Shown here: piece by piece, positions 1 through 6,586 of the stretch
Position numbering within the stretch: position 1 is the first letter of the stretch
Layout of the letters: each line of letters starts with the position of its first letter
Source: a virus
Virus record (IMG/VR): IMGVR_UViG_3300042474_001373
Coordinates: 1 to 24,359 of that record
Reading direction: 5' to 3' (one strand)
DNA: 24,359 nt
Program-made: the position numbers and the translations under genes
The notes under the pieces: model-generated
Databases searched by the model: none
What the model saw: the letters and a program-made list of their open reading frames with translations, nothing else
What the model was told of the DNA's origin: nothing

Positions 1-797
1 TGCACAAACATCCTTGCCCAACTGCAGTGTTCCAAAATAACTTCTTCAAATATTTTTTGAGTAGTGGCAGCAATATTGGCTAGATCTTTTTCTGAATTTA
101 ATTCAGGCCTCCACCAACGACAGCCTCTGTGTAGATTAATATGTGTTTTGAATGGCATTTTATCTTTGATTAATTCTGCGTTGAACACGTCATACAGCAC
201 TCTCCAATCTCCTTGTTTGGCCAACTGTTCCAATTTCATTTCTTCACTGTTGTGTTTGAATCCACATCGTTGTGTCATGGCACTGTAAAATAATCCCACA
301 CTGTGCGGATATGTTTGCGAATATCTTTTTTGAATTTTATTACCTACTCCAGACCATATACTGATGGTGTCAAATTCTCCAATACTATCTAACACAATGA
401 TCACAGCATTTTTCATTGTGCTGGTATAATATCCATAAGCAGCATGACTTTTGTGATGATCAATGCATTGTACTGGCACATCTAATCCATACTTTTTTAG
501 ATATTTTTTAATGTTGTTCTCACCAAATTTAAATCCTTGACCTGCCCATAGTTGTCTTAAACTTTTTACAAATGGCCTTTCATAAAATATTATTTTTTTT
601 GGGTCACCATATTCTTTTTTTAGATATTCTATGATTTGAGGATTAAGGTCTGGATCATTGGGCACACCAGAAAAATCTCTTGTTAAGCCAGCCCAAAGTA
701 ATTTAAGTTTTTTGTTATTGGTTAATCCTGCCACTTTGTATTCAAAGACGGCAATACTAGCATCGTGATTGTTGGCAGTGATTCCCCAAATTATCAT
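1..797 (-). CDS. Carbamoyltransferase (NodU/CmcH/TobZ family), 3' part outside window
   Basis: Reading leftward from ATG 797-795 there is an open frame of 265 codons with no stop, so the C-terminal part lies outside the window. The N-terminus has the family pattern: MIIWGI then N-H11-D12-A-S, an HHKSHAA block at residues 114-120, VLDS at 135-138 and SVGLFYSAMT at 166-175. Family members transfer a carbamoyl group from carbamoyl phosphate (through an adenylate) to hydroxyls of sugars or antibiotics. Full-length proteins are usually 500-600 aa, so less than half is visible. The start follows the preceding small gene in a TAAAATG junction. A carbamoyltransferase fits the sugar-modifying genes elsewhere in the window, but the substrate cannot be read. 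Family call confident, substrate unknown. Confidence 0.87.
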   Translation of the reverse strand, partial: MIIWGITANNHDASIAVFEYKVAGLTNNKKLKLLWAGLTRDFSGVPNDPDLNPQIIEYLKKEYGDPKKIIFYERPFVKSLRQLWAGQGFKFGENNIKKYLKKYGLDVPVQCIDHHKSHAAYGYYTSTMKNAVIIVLDSIGEFDTISIWSGVGNKIQKRYSQTYPHSVGLFYSAMTQRCGFKHNSEEMKLEQLAKQGDWRVLYDVFNAELIKDKMPFKTHINLHRGCRWWRPELNSEKDLANIAATTQKIFEEVILEHCSWARMFV

Positions 798-798
798 T

Positions 799-921
799 TT
801 ATTTGTAGATGAAAGGATCTCTCTTTTGTAATTCTTTCACTTTCTTTTTGTATTGTCTGTATTGGTAATATTTGATCACAGGAGCAAATATAAATCTTAA
901 TACTGTTTTTATGACAGCCAT
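799..921 (-). CDS. Small basic phage protein, 40 aa
   Basis: This 40-codon gene fills the gap between the primase and the carbamoyltransferase. Its ATG (921-919) overlaps the last 13 bases of the primase gene in another frame, and its TAA is followed directly by the next gene's ATG. The protein starts MAVIKTVLRFIFAPVIKYY, a hydrophobic/aromatic stretch, and continues with a lysine-rich tail ending in DPFIYK. It could be a membrane-associated or amphipathic peptide. A purine-rich GGATGAAAAA precedes the ATG. I do not recognise a family. The tight coupling on both sides is the main argument that it is real. Confidence 0.6.
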   Translation of the reverse strand: MAVIKTVLRFIFAPVIKYYQYRQYKKKVKELQKRDPFIYK

Positions 922-1913
922 TTTTTCATCCTTAGTTTTATTTTTAATTGCTGATTCTCAGCATGTTTCACTATTGAATACAGAGTGTGTAATCTACCAT
1001 ATTTAATCACAGCATCATTGATGTCTTTGACATTGTGATCCCATTCAGGCATGCTCACACTCCATTCCAATTCCATTGCATCATGTATTAATTTTTCACC
1101 TGCTGCGTCTCTATCTGGTACTACAATAATTTTTTTGTTTAAACTTTTGATCAACATACTTTGCTGTTGTTTTACTTCGCTGCCTAAGAATGCCACACCA
1201 TCCAGCAATATTGCATCAATAGGACCTTCCACTGCTATCACAAATAATCTATCATCATCCTGTGCATCTAGATTGAACACATATCCAGGCTGTTGCTCGC
1301 TGAGATATTTTACTTTGTCATCCACAATTTTTCTAGCAGTCCATCCCACTATTTTATCTTGATAATAAAATGGCACAATCATACGATCCCTATATCCCAT
1401 CTCCGGAGTCCAATAGAAGTCATAATCGTTGATGTTAAGATTTCTACCATTGATGTATTCTAAAACTTTGATATAATTTAAATCTGGTTCCACACTGCGT
1501 TGCTCAAAGTCTTTGTGCCATTCAAAGATTGTTTTGGCACGTTTGGGCAGTTCCACAGTTTTAAATTTGGGAAATTGTGAAAGACTTTTGTGAATGCTTT
1601 TTTCATCTGTTTGTTGCAGCACACTCAATGACAGTTTGGTGATCACATCATCAGGCACATTCAACCACTGCATAAGACGTTTCAGTTTGAACGTGAGATT
1701 TCTTCCTGCTACCCAACTGGCTTTATAGCCACAATTGAAACAATGATAACTTAGTCCTTGGTCAGCGTTCTGTATCAGACCTGCTCTACTGCGAGTGTCT
1801 GCTGTGGTGCCATTGTGCTGACAGCAAGGAGCATTGAAACTCAACCATCCGCTGGGAGTCTGTTTTCTTTTGGCTGGAAGATATTGAATCAATGTATCAA
1901 ACACAATACTCAT
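909..1913 (-). CDS. 61: DNA primase, T4 gp61-like
   Basis: A 334-aa protein, close to the length of T4 gp61 (about 342 aa). In T4, gp61 makes RNA primers for lagging-strand synthesis together with the gp41 helicase. The N-terminus carries a zinc-binding domain with Cys30, Cys31, His33 and then CFNCG (Cys58, Cys61). A primase-core segment YRDRMIVPF lies at 174-182. The Toprim fold shows VEGPID (228-233, Glu229) and PDRDAAG (266-272, Asp267 and Asp269), the expected metal-binding acids of DnaG-type primases. The start ATG lies 6 bases after a consensus TATAAT box with TTGACT 17 bases upstream, so the mRNA may be leaderless. No gp41 is in the window. Confidence 0.9.
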   Translation of the reverse strand: MSIVFDTLIQYLPAKRKQTPSGWLSFNAPCCQHNGTTADTRSRAGLIQNADQGLSYHCFNCGYKASWVAGRNLTFKLKRLMQWLNVPDDVITKLSLSVLQQTDEKSIHKSLSQFPKFKTVELPKRAKTIFEWHKDFEQRSVEPDLNYIKVLEYINGRNLNINDYDFYWTPEMGYRDRMIVPFYYQDKIVGWTARKIVDDKVKYLSEQQPGYVFNLDAQDDDRLFVIAVEGPIDAILLDGVAFLGSEVKQQQSMLIKSLNKKIIVVPDRDAAGEKLIHDAMELEWSVSMPEWDHNVKDINDAVIKYGRLHTLYSIVKHAENQQLKIKLRMKKWLS

Positions 1914-1919
1914 TGTGCT

Positions 1920-1948
1920 ATTATAACTTACGGTTTGGTAAAAGTCAA
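1920..1948 (-). promoter_or_regulatory. Sigma70-like promoter of the primase gene, predicted leaderless
   Basis: On the minus strand, TTGACT (1943-1948) is followed by a 17-base spacer and TATAAT (1920-1925). Six bases later comes the ATG at 1913, so the expected +1 coincides with the A of the start codon. Nothing like a Shine-Dalgarno site fits between them. This is inferred from host-type sigma70 consensus rules. Confidence 0.75.
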
Positions 1949-2746
1949 TTAATTGCGCACTAGTATTTTTGCTATAGTTCCGGAATTGGTAGGATCAAAT
2001 TTGAATCTGATATGATTGAACACACCATTGAAATTGGCATACTTGATATCGTCTGTGGATGTGAGGGACACAGTGGTGATGTCGGCCCAATTGGTACTGT
2101 TGTTCACTGTGTTGTCCAAAGTGCCCTGCACAGTGAGAGTGGCTGTGGAATCATTGTTGTATATGGCAGCAGTGTGCAGTGCGGCATTGCCATTGATGCT
2201 GGGTTGTCCACTGATGCTTTCTGACACATAGATATCAGTGCCCACTCCTGTTTCGCTGAACTGGGTGACTGCATAAGAATTGAGAGGACCTGGAAATGCT
2301 GTATGGTCTAGGAATATCACACCTTTGTTTTCAAAATGAGTATTGGCATAAGTGAGTGTTCTGGTGTTGTCTGTGTTGTTGGTCAACCACACACTGTAAC
2401 TGAGATATTGGGATTTTAAATCTAATAAATCATTTTCAGTGAGAGTGATTGTGAATTGTCCTTTATTGGTGTACACTGAACTGTCCTGAGTTTCAATGAT
2501 TGTGCCCTGTTTGGTCACCACTAAAACGTTGTTTTCATCATACATGTAAAAAGTAGGAGTGTATTCAGTGTCAATGGAGATAGCTTTCTGATCAGCATTA
2601 TTGAGCTGAAATGTGATTAAATTGTCTATGCCTCTGTAAATTTTAATGTTTCTTTGATACACTGACTTATACTCCGTTATTTCTCCTGCCAGATCCACTG
2701 TCAGAAGCACTTTGTTATTTACTAAATATCGGTAAATTAGCTGCAT
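1949..2746 (-). CDS. Putative virion structural protein with BppU-like N-terminal domain
   Basis: A 265-aa protein rich in Thr, Asn and Ser, with few charged residues and a beta-strand pattern typical of phage baseplate or fibre proteins. Residues about 30-120 (YQRNIKIYRGIDNLITFQL, then strands alternating with turns, ending near SYSVWLTNN) resemble the N-terminal domain of BppU-type baseplate proteins. The C-terminal half contains repeated Thr/Ser strands, such as TATLTVQGTLDNTVNNSTNW, that look like a receptor-binding or decoration domain. It has its own TATAAATA late promoter 25 bases upstream of the ATG, which fits a structural gene sitting alone among replication genes. Structural role is likely; the precise location in the virion is unknown. 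Confidence 0.65.
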   Translation of the reverse strand: MQLIYRYLVNNKVLLTVDLAGEITEYKSVYQRNIKIYRGIDNLITFQLNNADQKAISIDTEYTPTFYMYDENNVLVVTKQGTIIETQDSSVYTNKGQFTITLTENDLLDLKSQYLSYSVWLTNNTDNTRTLTYANTHFENKGVIFLDHTAFPGPLNSYAVTQFSETGVGTDIYVSESISGQPSINGNAALHTAAIYNNDSTATLTVQGTLDNTVNNSTNWADITTVSLTSTDDIKYANFNGVFNHIRFKFDPTNSGTIAKILVRN

Positions 2747-2771
2747 AGTTGTATAACTTTAATTTGTAATG

Positions 2772-2779
2772 TATTTATA
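2772..2779 (-). promoter_or_regulatory. T4-type late promoter TATAAATA
   Basis: A perfect TATAAATA on the minus strand, 25 bases before the ATG of the structural gene (2746). T4 and related phages transcribe late genes from this element using gp55, gp33 and the sliding clamp. It lies in the 38-base divergent gap shared with the plus-strand gene at 2785. Confidence 0.75.
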
Positions 2780-2784
2780 GGAAA

Positions 2785-3156
2785 ATGTTGCGTAAAGATA
2801 TAGAAGAAAACTTCCCTTTTATCAGTGTGGTCAACTATGGCGACAAAGAATATGTGGGTGTGATCAACAATCAAGATCATAACATCACCAGCATGTACAT
2901 TTACACTCAGATACACACGGAGGAAGAAAAGAAACAATTCTTAGATCTGTGCGAATCATGGTGGTGGGAAAGCAATAGAATGATTCCCATAGGCATCTTC
3001 CTACGCAGAGAAATAGAATACTTCAAAAGTATTTTGATGATGATGAACACCAAAGATGTGAGAATAGTGATAGGTCCCACAGTAAATCTCTATAATCTAG
3101 CAGTGAAAAGAACCAAACGTAAATCAGTGCAATTGGTAAGAAAACCCAAAAACTAA
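2785..3156 (+). CDS. Conserved T4-like marine phage protein, unknown function
   Basis: A 123-aa acidic-to-basic protein (MLRKDIEENFPFISVVNYG ...) with a tryptophan cluster CESWWWESNR at about 53-62 and a Lys/Arg-rich C-terminus (KRTKRKSVQLVRKPKN) that may bind nucleic acid. It resembles, from memory, a hypothetical protein found in many T4-like cyanophages; I know no function. GGAAA just before the ATG can serve as a weak ribosome site. It is transcribed divergently from the structural gene and converges on the next minus-strand gene with a 4-base overlap of stop codons. It is the only plus-strand gene in the left 10 kb. Confidence 0.75.
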   Translation: MLRKDIEENFPFISVVNYGDKEYVGVINNQDHNITSMYIYTQIHTEEEKKQFLDLCESWWWESNRMIPIGIFLRREIEYFKSILMMMNTKDVRIVIGPTVNLYNLAVKRTKRKSVQLVRKPKN

Positions 3157-3425
3157 AGTTTTAACAAAGCATCCACAGCATCCAAAATTTCTCGCACATT
3201 AACTGCTGTGGCAGCAGGTTTAGGATTTAATTTTTTAAATTCATTCACAAAACTGTTGTCTATTTTTGTCCAGTGTGATCCTGGCTGATTGTTGTCTGTG
3301 CCGCGATAGGTTTCATCTGTTTCAAGATCCAACAGTAGATATTTGTTAGGACACTTTGTTTTAACAATCAATGAAATTGGTTCGTTTAATTCAGATGCTT
3401 CGGTGCCATCAATCAGTTTACGCAT
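3153..3425 (-). CDS. Hypothetical phage protein, 90 aa
   Basis: A small protein starting MRKLIDGTEASELNEPISL. I chose the ATG at 3425 because it gives the 8-base ATGCGTAA overlap with the upstream zinc-finger gene, the same junction type as at 5534-5541 and 20046-20053, with GGGAG just before it. An in-frame ATG at 3437 would add four residues. The middle (KYLLLDLETDETYRG) looks like beta strands, and the C-terminal segment (NVREILDAVDALLKL) is a probable amphipathic helix that could mediate oligomerisation. No recognised domain. Confidence 0.6.
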   Translation of the reverse strand: MRKLIDGTEASELNEPISLIVKTKCPNKYLLLDLETDETYRGTDNNQPGSHWTKIDNSFVNEFKKLNPKPAATAVNVREILDAVDALLKL

Positions 3426-3633
3426 CTTCTCCCACATATATAAATTTTTTATCGCAGTAACCGCAGGTCACTTGATTGGTCTCGTCTATGTTGTAAAACA
3501 CTGTGGGGTGTCCTCCCCATTCATCATCGCCAAAACATTTCACTTCTCTGGTGTGTACTTCTTCAACAGGTTGTTTTACATTGGGACGTTCCACAAATTC
3601 AGTTTGCTTCACAGGGTTTTTATATTTCTTCAT
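3418..3633 (-). CDS. CHCC-type zinc-finger protein (NDUFS6 C-terminal-like)
   Basis: A 71-aa protein with Cys33, His42, Cys57 and Cys60 in the order C-x8-H-x14-C-x2-C, including GGHPTVFYNID and VTCGYCDKKF. This is the pattern of the zf-CHCC domain found in mitochondrial complex I subunit NDUFS6 and in small proteins of alphaproteobacteria. The N-terminal 30 residues are polar. ATG 3633 has GGAT upstream and overlaps the end of the polymerase-like gene; ATG 3639 and GTG 3663 are alternative starts. The phage copy may have come from an alphaproteobacterial host. Its role is unknown. Confidence 0.75.
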   Translation of the reverse strand: MKKYKNPVKQTEFVERPNVKQPVEEVHTREVKCFGDDEWGGHPTVFYNIDETNQVTCGYCDKKFIYVGEDA

Positions 3634-4204
3634 GTACATCCAATCTGCGTAATGCAGGCTCACAAATTAAATTCATGTGCATCACCACTGCCATGGCATA
3701 CGAAGTGGCGTGTGATTTTTTAAAATAATAAGAATCATCCACAGGTTTGGTCCAGACCTGGGACATAATTTCTTTCCAATCACTGTTTAGTAAATATCTT
3801 TTGGCTGGTCTAATAATTGCCAATACTGCTGCCAATTGTTCAATACTTTGTGGTTTTAATTTTTGTAAAATTTCTACATGACCGTTCACGTGGAATAACT
3901 GATCTACAAAATCTTTTTCCTGTAATAGATCCCACAAAGGTTCTTTTTTCATTAGGTGAATAAGGTGTGGTTCATTTTTTACATGTTTATAGATGCTGAC
4001 ATTTAAAAAATCCACTTTAAAATATCCTCTGTTTTCAGCTTCTTCGTAATTGAGTGTGGACATATTATCCACAGGATTGTGAGGAATTTCTGTGAAGTAA
4101 ATTCCAGTGTTGTGTTTCTTGCCTGTGTCTAGTTTGGCAATTCTGTGTTTGAATTTTTCTAACACCACCGTTCTATCAGCAAAGTCTATATCAATATCGG
4201 GCAT
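3620..4204 (-). CDS. Miniature DNA polymerase III alpha-like protein
   Basis: A 194-aa protein starting MPDIDIDFADR, which matches the PDFDVDF motif of DnaE carrying the first two catalytic aspartates (E. coli D401 and D403; here D5 and D7). FKVDFLNVS at 62-70 matches the third catalytic-aspartate segment (VKFDFLGL, D555; here D65). Near the C-terminus, YYFKKSHATSYAMAVV matches the GYGFNKSHxxAYALxSY segment of DnaE. DnaE is about 1,160 aa, so the PHP, thumb, clamp-binding and most of the fingers are absent, and only about 58 residues separate the acids instead of about 150. It could be a remnant, a regulator or a repurposed fold. A sigma70-like promoter lies immediately upstream. Confidence 0.75.
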   Translation of the reverse strand: MPDIDIDFADRTVVLEKFKHRIAKLDTGKKHNTGIYFTEIPHNPVDNMSTLNYEEAENRGYFKVDFLNVSIYKHVKNEPHLIHLMKKEPLWDLLQEKDFVDQLFHVNGHVEILQKLKPQSIEQLAAVLAIIRPAKRYLLNSDWKEIMSQVWTKPVDDSYYFKKSHATSYAMAVVMHMNLICEPALRRLDVHEEI

Positions 4205-4209
4205 AATTT

Positions 4210-4239
4210 ATTATAACTTCGTAGATAATAGTTTGTCAA
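4210..4239 (-). promoter_or_regulatory. Sigma70-like promoter before the DnaE-like gene, near-leaderless
   Basis: TTGACA (4234-4239), an 18-base spacer, then TATAAT (4210-4215), all on the minus strand. The TATAAT ends 5 bases before the ATG (4204). The boxes are embedded in the last codons of the upstream CxxC gene, so the coding sequence doubles as promoter. Confidence 0.65.
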
Positions 4240-4393
4240 GAGAGGTAGGATAACAAATGGTACATTGCCAAGGAATATATGGATTTTTTCCATAATTGGT
4301 AATGGCACAACTGGCATCTTTTCCATGAGGAGTAATTTTTTTACACATATGACAAAATTTTTTTGATTTGTAATTGACTTCTTTTGATTTCAT
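4211..4393 (-). CDS. Small CxxC zinc-ribbon-like protein, 60 aa
   Basis: A 60-aa basic protein with Cys14-x2-Cys17, His23, Cys29 and Cys44-x2-Cys47, enough to form one zinc site (probably the two CxxC pairs). The N-terminus is lysine-rich. Its ATG directly follows the TAA of the C2H2-finger gene, and its 3' end contains the promoter of the next gene. It resembles small treble-clef or zinc-ribbon proteins; whether it binds nucleic acid or protein cannot be told. Confidence 0.65.
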   Translation of the reverse strand: MKSKEVNYKSKKFCHMCKKITPHGKDASCAITNYGKNPYIPWQCTICYPTSLDKLLSTKL

Positions 4394-5077
4394 TTACAAT
4401 TTGGCTTCTTTGATTATTTCCTTAATTAACTCTATGTCTGCTGGATGTCTTTTAAATTTTAATGACCAATGTTCTGGATTTAACACATGATAAAGTATGC
4501 TCAATTGTTCATTGTTAAGTTTGCTCATCATGTCTTTGCCTGTGCTGCTGTTTAATATTAACCAAGGAGAAATTTTGCCATCTTTGATGTCATACACTGC
4601 TCTAGGCAAGCTCACATATCTAAAATAATCTTTCCAATCAGCACTGTGATTGTCGGCCCAATCCATCATGTTCTTAATAGATCTTTCCACAGCAGGTTCC
4701 ATGGATTCTTTCAGTATTAACTCCAACACATATTTTTCATACAGTTCTTCTCTGCACCAATGATCTAATTTAACTCCACTTTTGATCACATAGTCGATAT
4801 AATTTTCTGGATACATGGGTTTGACATTGGACACAAATGATCCAAATTTAACAAAAGCATTATAATAGGGTGACTTGCAAAATTCTTCATAGGTTTTAGT
4901 GCCATCCAGTTTTTGTGATATTTGATAGAATCTTACAAAAGTCATGTAACCCAACTGCACTCTGCGTTCATCTTTTTGTAAATGTCTACGTTTTTGTTCA
5001 CACAGATGCACTGCCAGTGTTTTTTCTTTGGTATAACTGGTTTGACAGTATTGACAAGTGTATGGTCTATCAATCAT
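4394..5077 (-). CDS. C2H2 zinc-finger-containing conserved phage protein
   Basis: A 227-aa protein whose first 31 residues form a C2H2-like finger: Cys8-x2-Cys11-x12-His24, with His31 or Cys26 as fourth ligand. The remaining about 190 residues are helical and rich in Trp, Tyr and Lys (for example KDGKISPWLILNSSTGKDMM at 163-182). I recall close relatives of this arrangement in T4-like marine phages, where they are unnamed. It overlaps the upstream gp62-like gene by ATGA, so the two are probably translationally coupled and may work in replication or transcription. A DNA- or RNA-binding role is an inference from the finger. Confidence 0.7.
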   Translation of the reverse strand: MIDRPYTCQYCQTSYTKEKTLAVHLCEQKRRHLQKDERRVQLGYMTFVRFYQISQKLDGTKTYEEFCKSPYYNAFVKFGSFVSNVKPMYPENYIDYVIKSGVKLDHWCREELYEKYVLELILKESMEPAVERSIKNMMDWADNHSADWKDYFRYVSLPRAVYDIKDGKISPWLILNSSTGKDMMSKLNNEQLSILYHVLNPEHWSLKFKRHPADIELIKEIIKEAKL

Positions 5078-5541
5078 AGCGTTTTCTTAATTTCTGTTTT
5101 GTCCATGCCATGTGCTTCAGCCAACTCTTTTAATTCTTCTTTGCTGTTGATTTTGGCCAACAACTCAATTTCATCTTCCTTCATGTTGGGATATAGTTCT
5201 TTCAAAAACTTGATGGCTTTGTTTTGTGATCCAGCATCTTTCAATTTGTAACCTATCCATTCATGATATCTGATATCTTTCTTTTCATTGGCAGTCATGC
5301 ACAACAAATACCATAACAATTTTTTATGTTTCTGTATAGTAAAGAAATTTTTGTTGTAGTATTCGTTGGTTTTGAATATGGCCAATTCTTTCTGTGTGTT
5401 GTTGCCTTTCACAGCACTGGCATATCTGTTTAGCAAAAAGAAACTTACCTGTTTTTGTTCCTCATCAGACAGCTCATCCCAAACATTTTTAGCGTTCATA
5501 TCTATAGCTGCCAAGATATCTTTTAATGGTAATTTACTCAT
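5074..5541 (-). CDS. Probable clamp-loader small subunit (gp62-like)
   Basis: A 155-aa protein, MSKLPLKDILAAIDMNAKN..., with helical segments including LLNRYASAVKG, TNEYYNKNF, ELYPNMKEDEIELLAKI and an acidic/basic C-terminal helix. It resembles, from memory, the small protein annotated as clamp-loader subunit gp62 in marine T4-like phages. T4 gp62 itself (187 aa) is too divergent to align with confidence by eye. gp62 acts with the gp44 ATPase to load the gp45 clamp; neither gp44 nor gp45 is in the window, which weakens the call. It begins inside the previous gene with the 8-base overlap ATGAGTAA. The alternative is a conserved replication-associated protein of unknown role. Confidence 0.5.
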   Translation of the reverse strand: MSKLPLKDILAAIDMNAKNVWDELSDEEQKQVSFFLLNRYASAVKGNNTQKELAIFKTNEYYNKNFFTIQKHKKLLWYLLCMTANEKKDIRYHEWIGYKLKDAGSQNKAIKFLKELYPNMKEDEIELLAKINSKEELKELAEAHGMDKTEIKKTL

Positions 5542-5806
5542 CGTTGAAGCCTGATAGTTTTAACAATACTATATACTTTTCCCATGCTTTCTGCAAGCCT
5601 TTATTTTGCATACAGAGTTTTATGGCATCCTCATTTACATACTGCGCTCGCATTTGACTTTCTTCTTCCAGCACTGTTTCCTCACTTCTATAAACCAAAT
5701 GTCTTTGATTGGAGTCGACCTCTCGTGCATACACAGTTTGACCTCCATCAGGCGATTCATGTATATAAGTTTTGCCTTTTTTATATCTGTATGGTTTCTC
5801 TTGCAT
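5534..5806 (-). CDS. Hypothetical phage protein, 90 aa
   Basis: A 90-aa charged protein starting MQEKPYRYKKGKTYIHESPD. The first half has beta-hairpin character with DGGQTVYAREVD, where the sequence alternates polar and hydrophobic residues. The second half is helical (ETVLEEESQMRAQ, then LQKAWEKYIVLLKLSG). It sits between the transporter and the gp62-like gene, sharing one base with the first (TAATG) and overlapping the second by eight bases, so it is part of one operon. No recognised domain. Confidence 0.65.
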   Translation of the reverse strand: MQEKPYRYKKGKTYIHESPDGGQTVYAREVDSNQRHLVYRSEETVLEEESQMRAQYVNEDAIKLCMQNKGLQKAWEKYIVLLKLSGFNDE

Positions 5807-6444
5807 TAGCCTACCAAGCGTCTTTTTAATTTTTTTTGTAGGTACATCAATAACATTCCATAAGCAGGCAGGAATACTGCAAAGCCCACAATAATTTTTA
5901 CCAATGTGTTATTGAACGCCACTGCATGCACCCAAGGTTGCGGATAAAATGCTGTGTAGAAAAATGTGTAAGTGTCAATCACGTTGGCAGCCACAGTGCT
6001 CATTGCTGGAGCCAACCACCAATTGTCTGACCATTTTTCTCTAATCCACTGCATCACATACACATCCAACATGGTTCCTATGGCATAGGCAGATCCTGAA
6101 GCAAGACCAACTCTAATAGCATGTGGATCTTTTAATATCAATAACACCAACACTGAAGCAAGTATGGCAGGAATCATAGACATAGCTACCACTGCTCTTG
6201 CAGTTTGTTTGCCCACCATTCTCACGGTGAGATCACTGGCCACCACCACCAATGGAAAAGTGAATGCGGCTGCTGCCAATGGAAAACTGGTTTCCCAACC
6301 TAGTATGTTGATTTTTTCCGAAAATAAATTAAATCTTATGGTCACAAGATAATTGCTCACAGCAATGATCAGTGTGTGGAATATGACTAGATTCCTAATC
6401 AATATTCTATTTGTGTTTTTGAACATGTCATTTATCAGTTTCAT
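5806..6444 (-). CDS. VUT/YhhQ-family transporter, probable queuosine-precursor importer
   Basis: A 212-aa inner-membrane protein with about six hydrophobic segments (roughly residues 16-36, 52-70, 83-104, 111-131, 145-165 and 178-202) and a positively charged C-terminal tail KKLKRRL. Between segments 2 and 3 is DLTVRMVGKQTAR (71-83), matching the DLTNExYGKxxAR signature of COG1738. In segment 5 is ANVIDTYTFF, matching the family's conserved NxIDT motif. E. coli YhhQ imports preQ0/preQ1, 7-deazaguanine precursors of queuosine. AAAGGAAATAAAA before the ATG is a good ribosome site. No queC/D/E/F or DNA transglycosylase is in this window, so whether the purine is used for tRNA or for phage DNA is open. 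Family call confident; substrate inferred. Confidence 0.85.
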   Translation of the reverse strand: MKLINDMFKNTNRILIRNLVIFHTLIIAVSNYLVTIRFNLFSEKINILGWETSFPLAAAAFTFPLVVVASDLTVRMVGKQTARAVVAMSMIPAILASVLVLLILKDPHAIRVGLASGSAYAIGTMLDVYVMQWIREKWSDNWWLAPAMSTVAANVIDTYTFFYTAFYPQPWVHAVAFNNTLVKIIVGFAVFLPAYGMLLMYLQKKLKRRLVG

Positions 6445-6586
6445 TTTTATTTCCTTTTTGGTTGTTTGTGTTAGCGGAAACCTTTACTCCGTCTATCATC
6501 CAAGACAGATCTCTTTCTTCCTCTTCTGTAGGAAACAGATCTATTATTGAATCTGGTTCTATTTTTTTCTTCTTCTTTTTTGTCAT
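6428..6586 (-). CDS. Small charged phage protein, 52 aa
   Basis: This gene starts MTKKKKKKIEPDSIIDLFPT, continues with a Glu-rich patch and DLSWMIDGVKV, and ends NKNETDK. The ATG shares one base with the upstream stop (TGATG). The 3' end overlaps the transporter start by 17 bases and carries that gene's ribosome site. A hexalysine N-terminus next to an acidic segment suggests a disordered interaction peptide. The overlaps at both ends and lack of other coding capacity in the gap support it. Function unknown. Confidence 0.6.
   Translation of the reverse strand: MTKKKKKKIEPDSIIDLFPTEEEERDLSWMIDGVKVSANTNNQKGNKNETDK

Noticed and set aside
64-288. Plus-strand 74-aa frame at the left end
   Set aside because: It is opposite the carbamoyltransferase, which has clear family motifs across the same region.
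2012-2231. Plus-strand open frames inside the structural gene
   Set aside because: They are two mutually overlapping frames opposite a well-supported gene with its own late promoter; no ribosome site.
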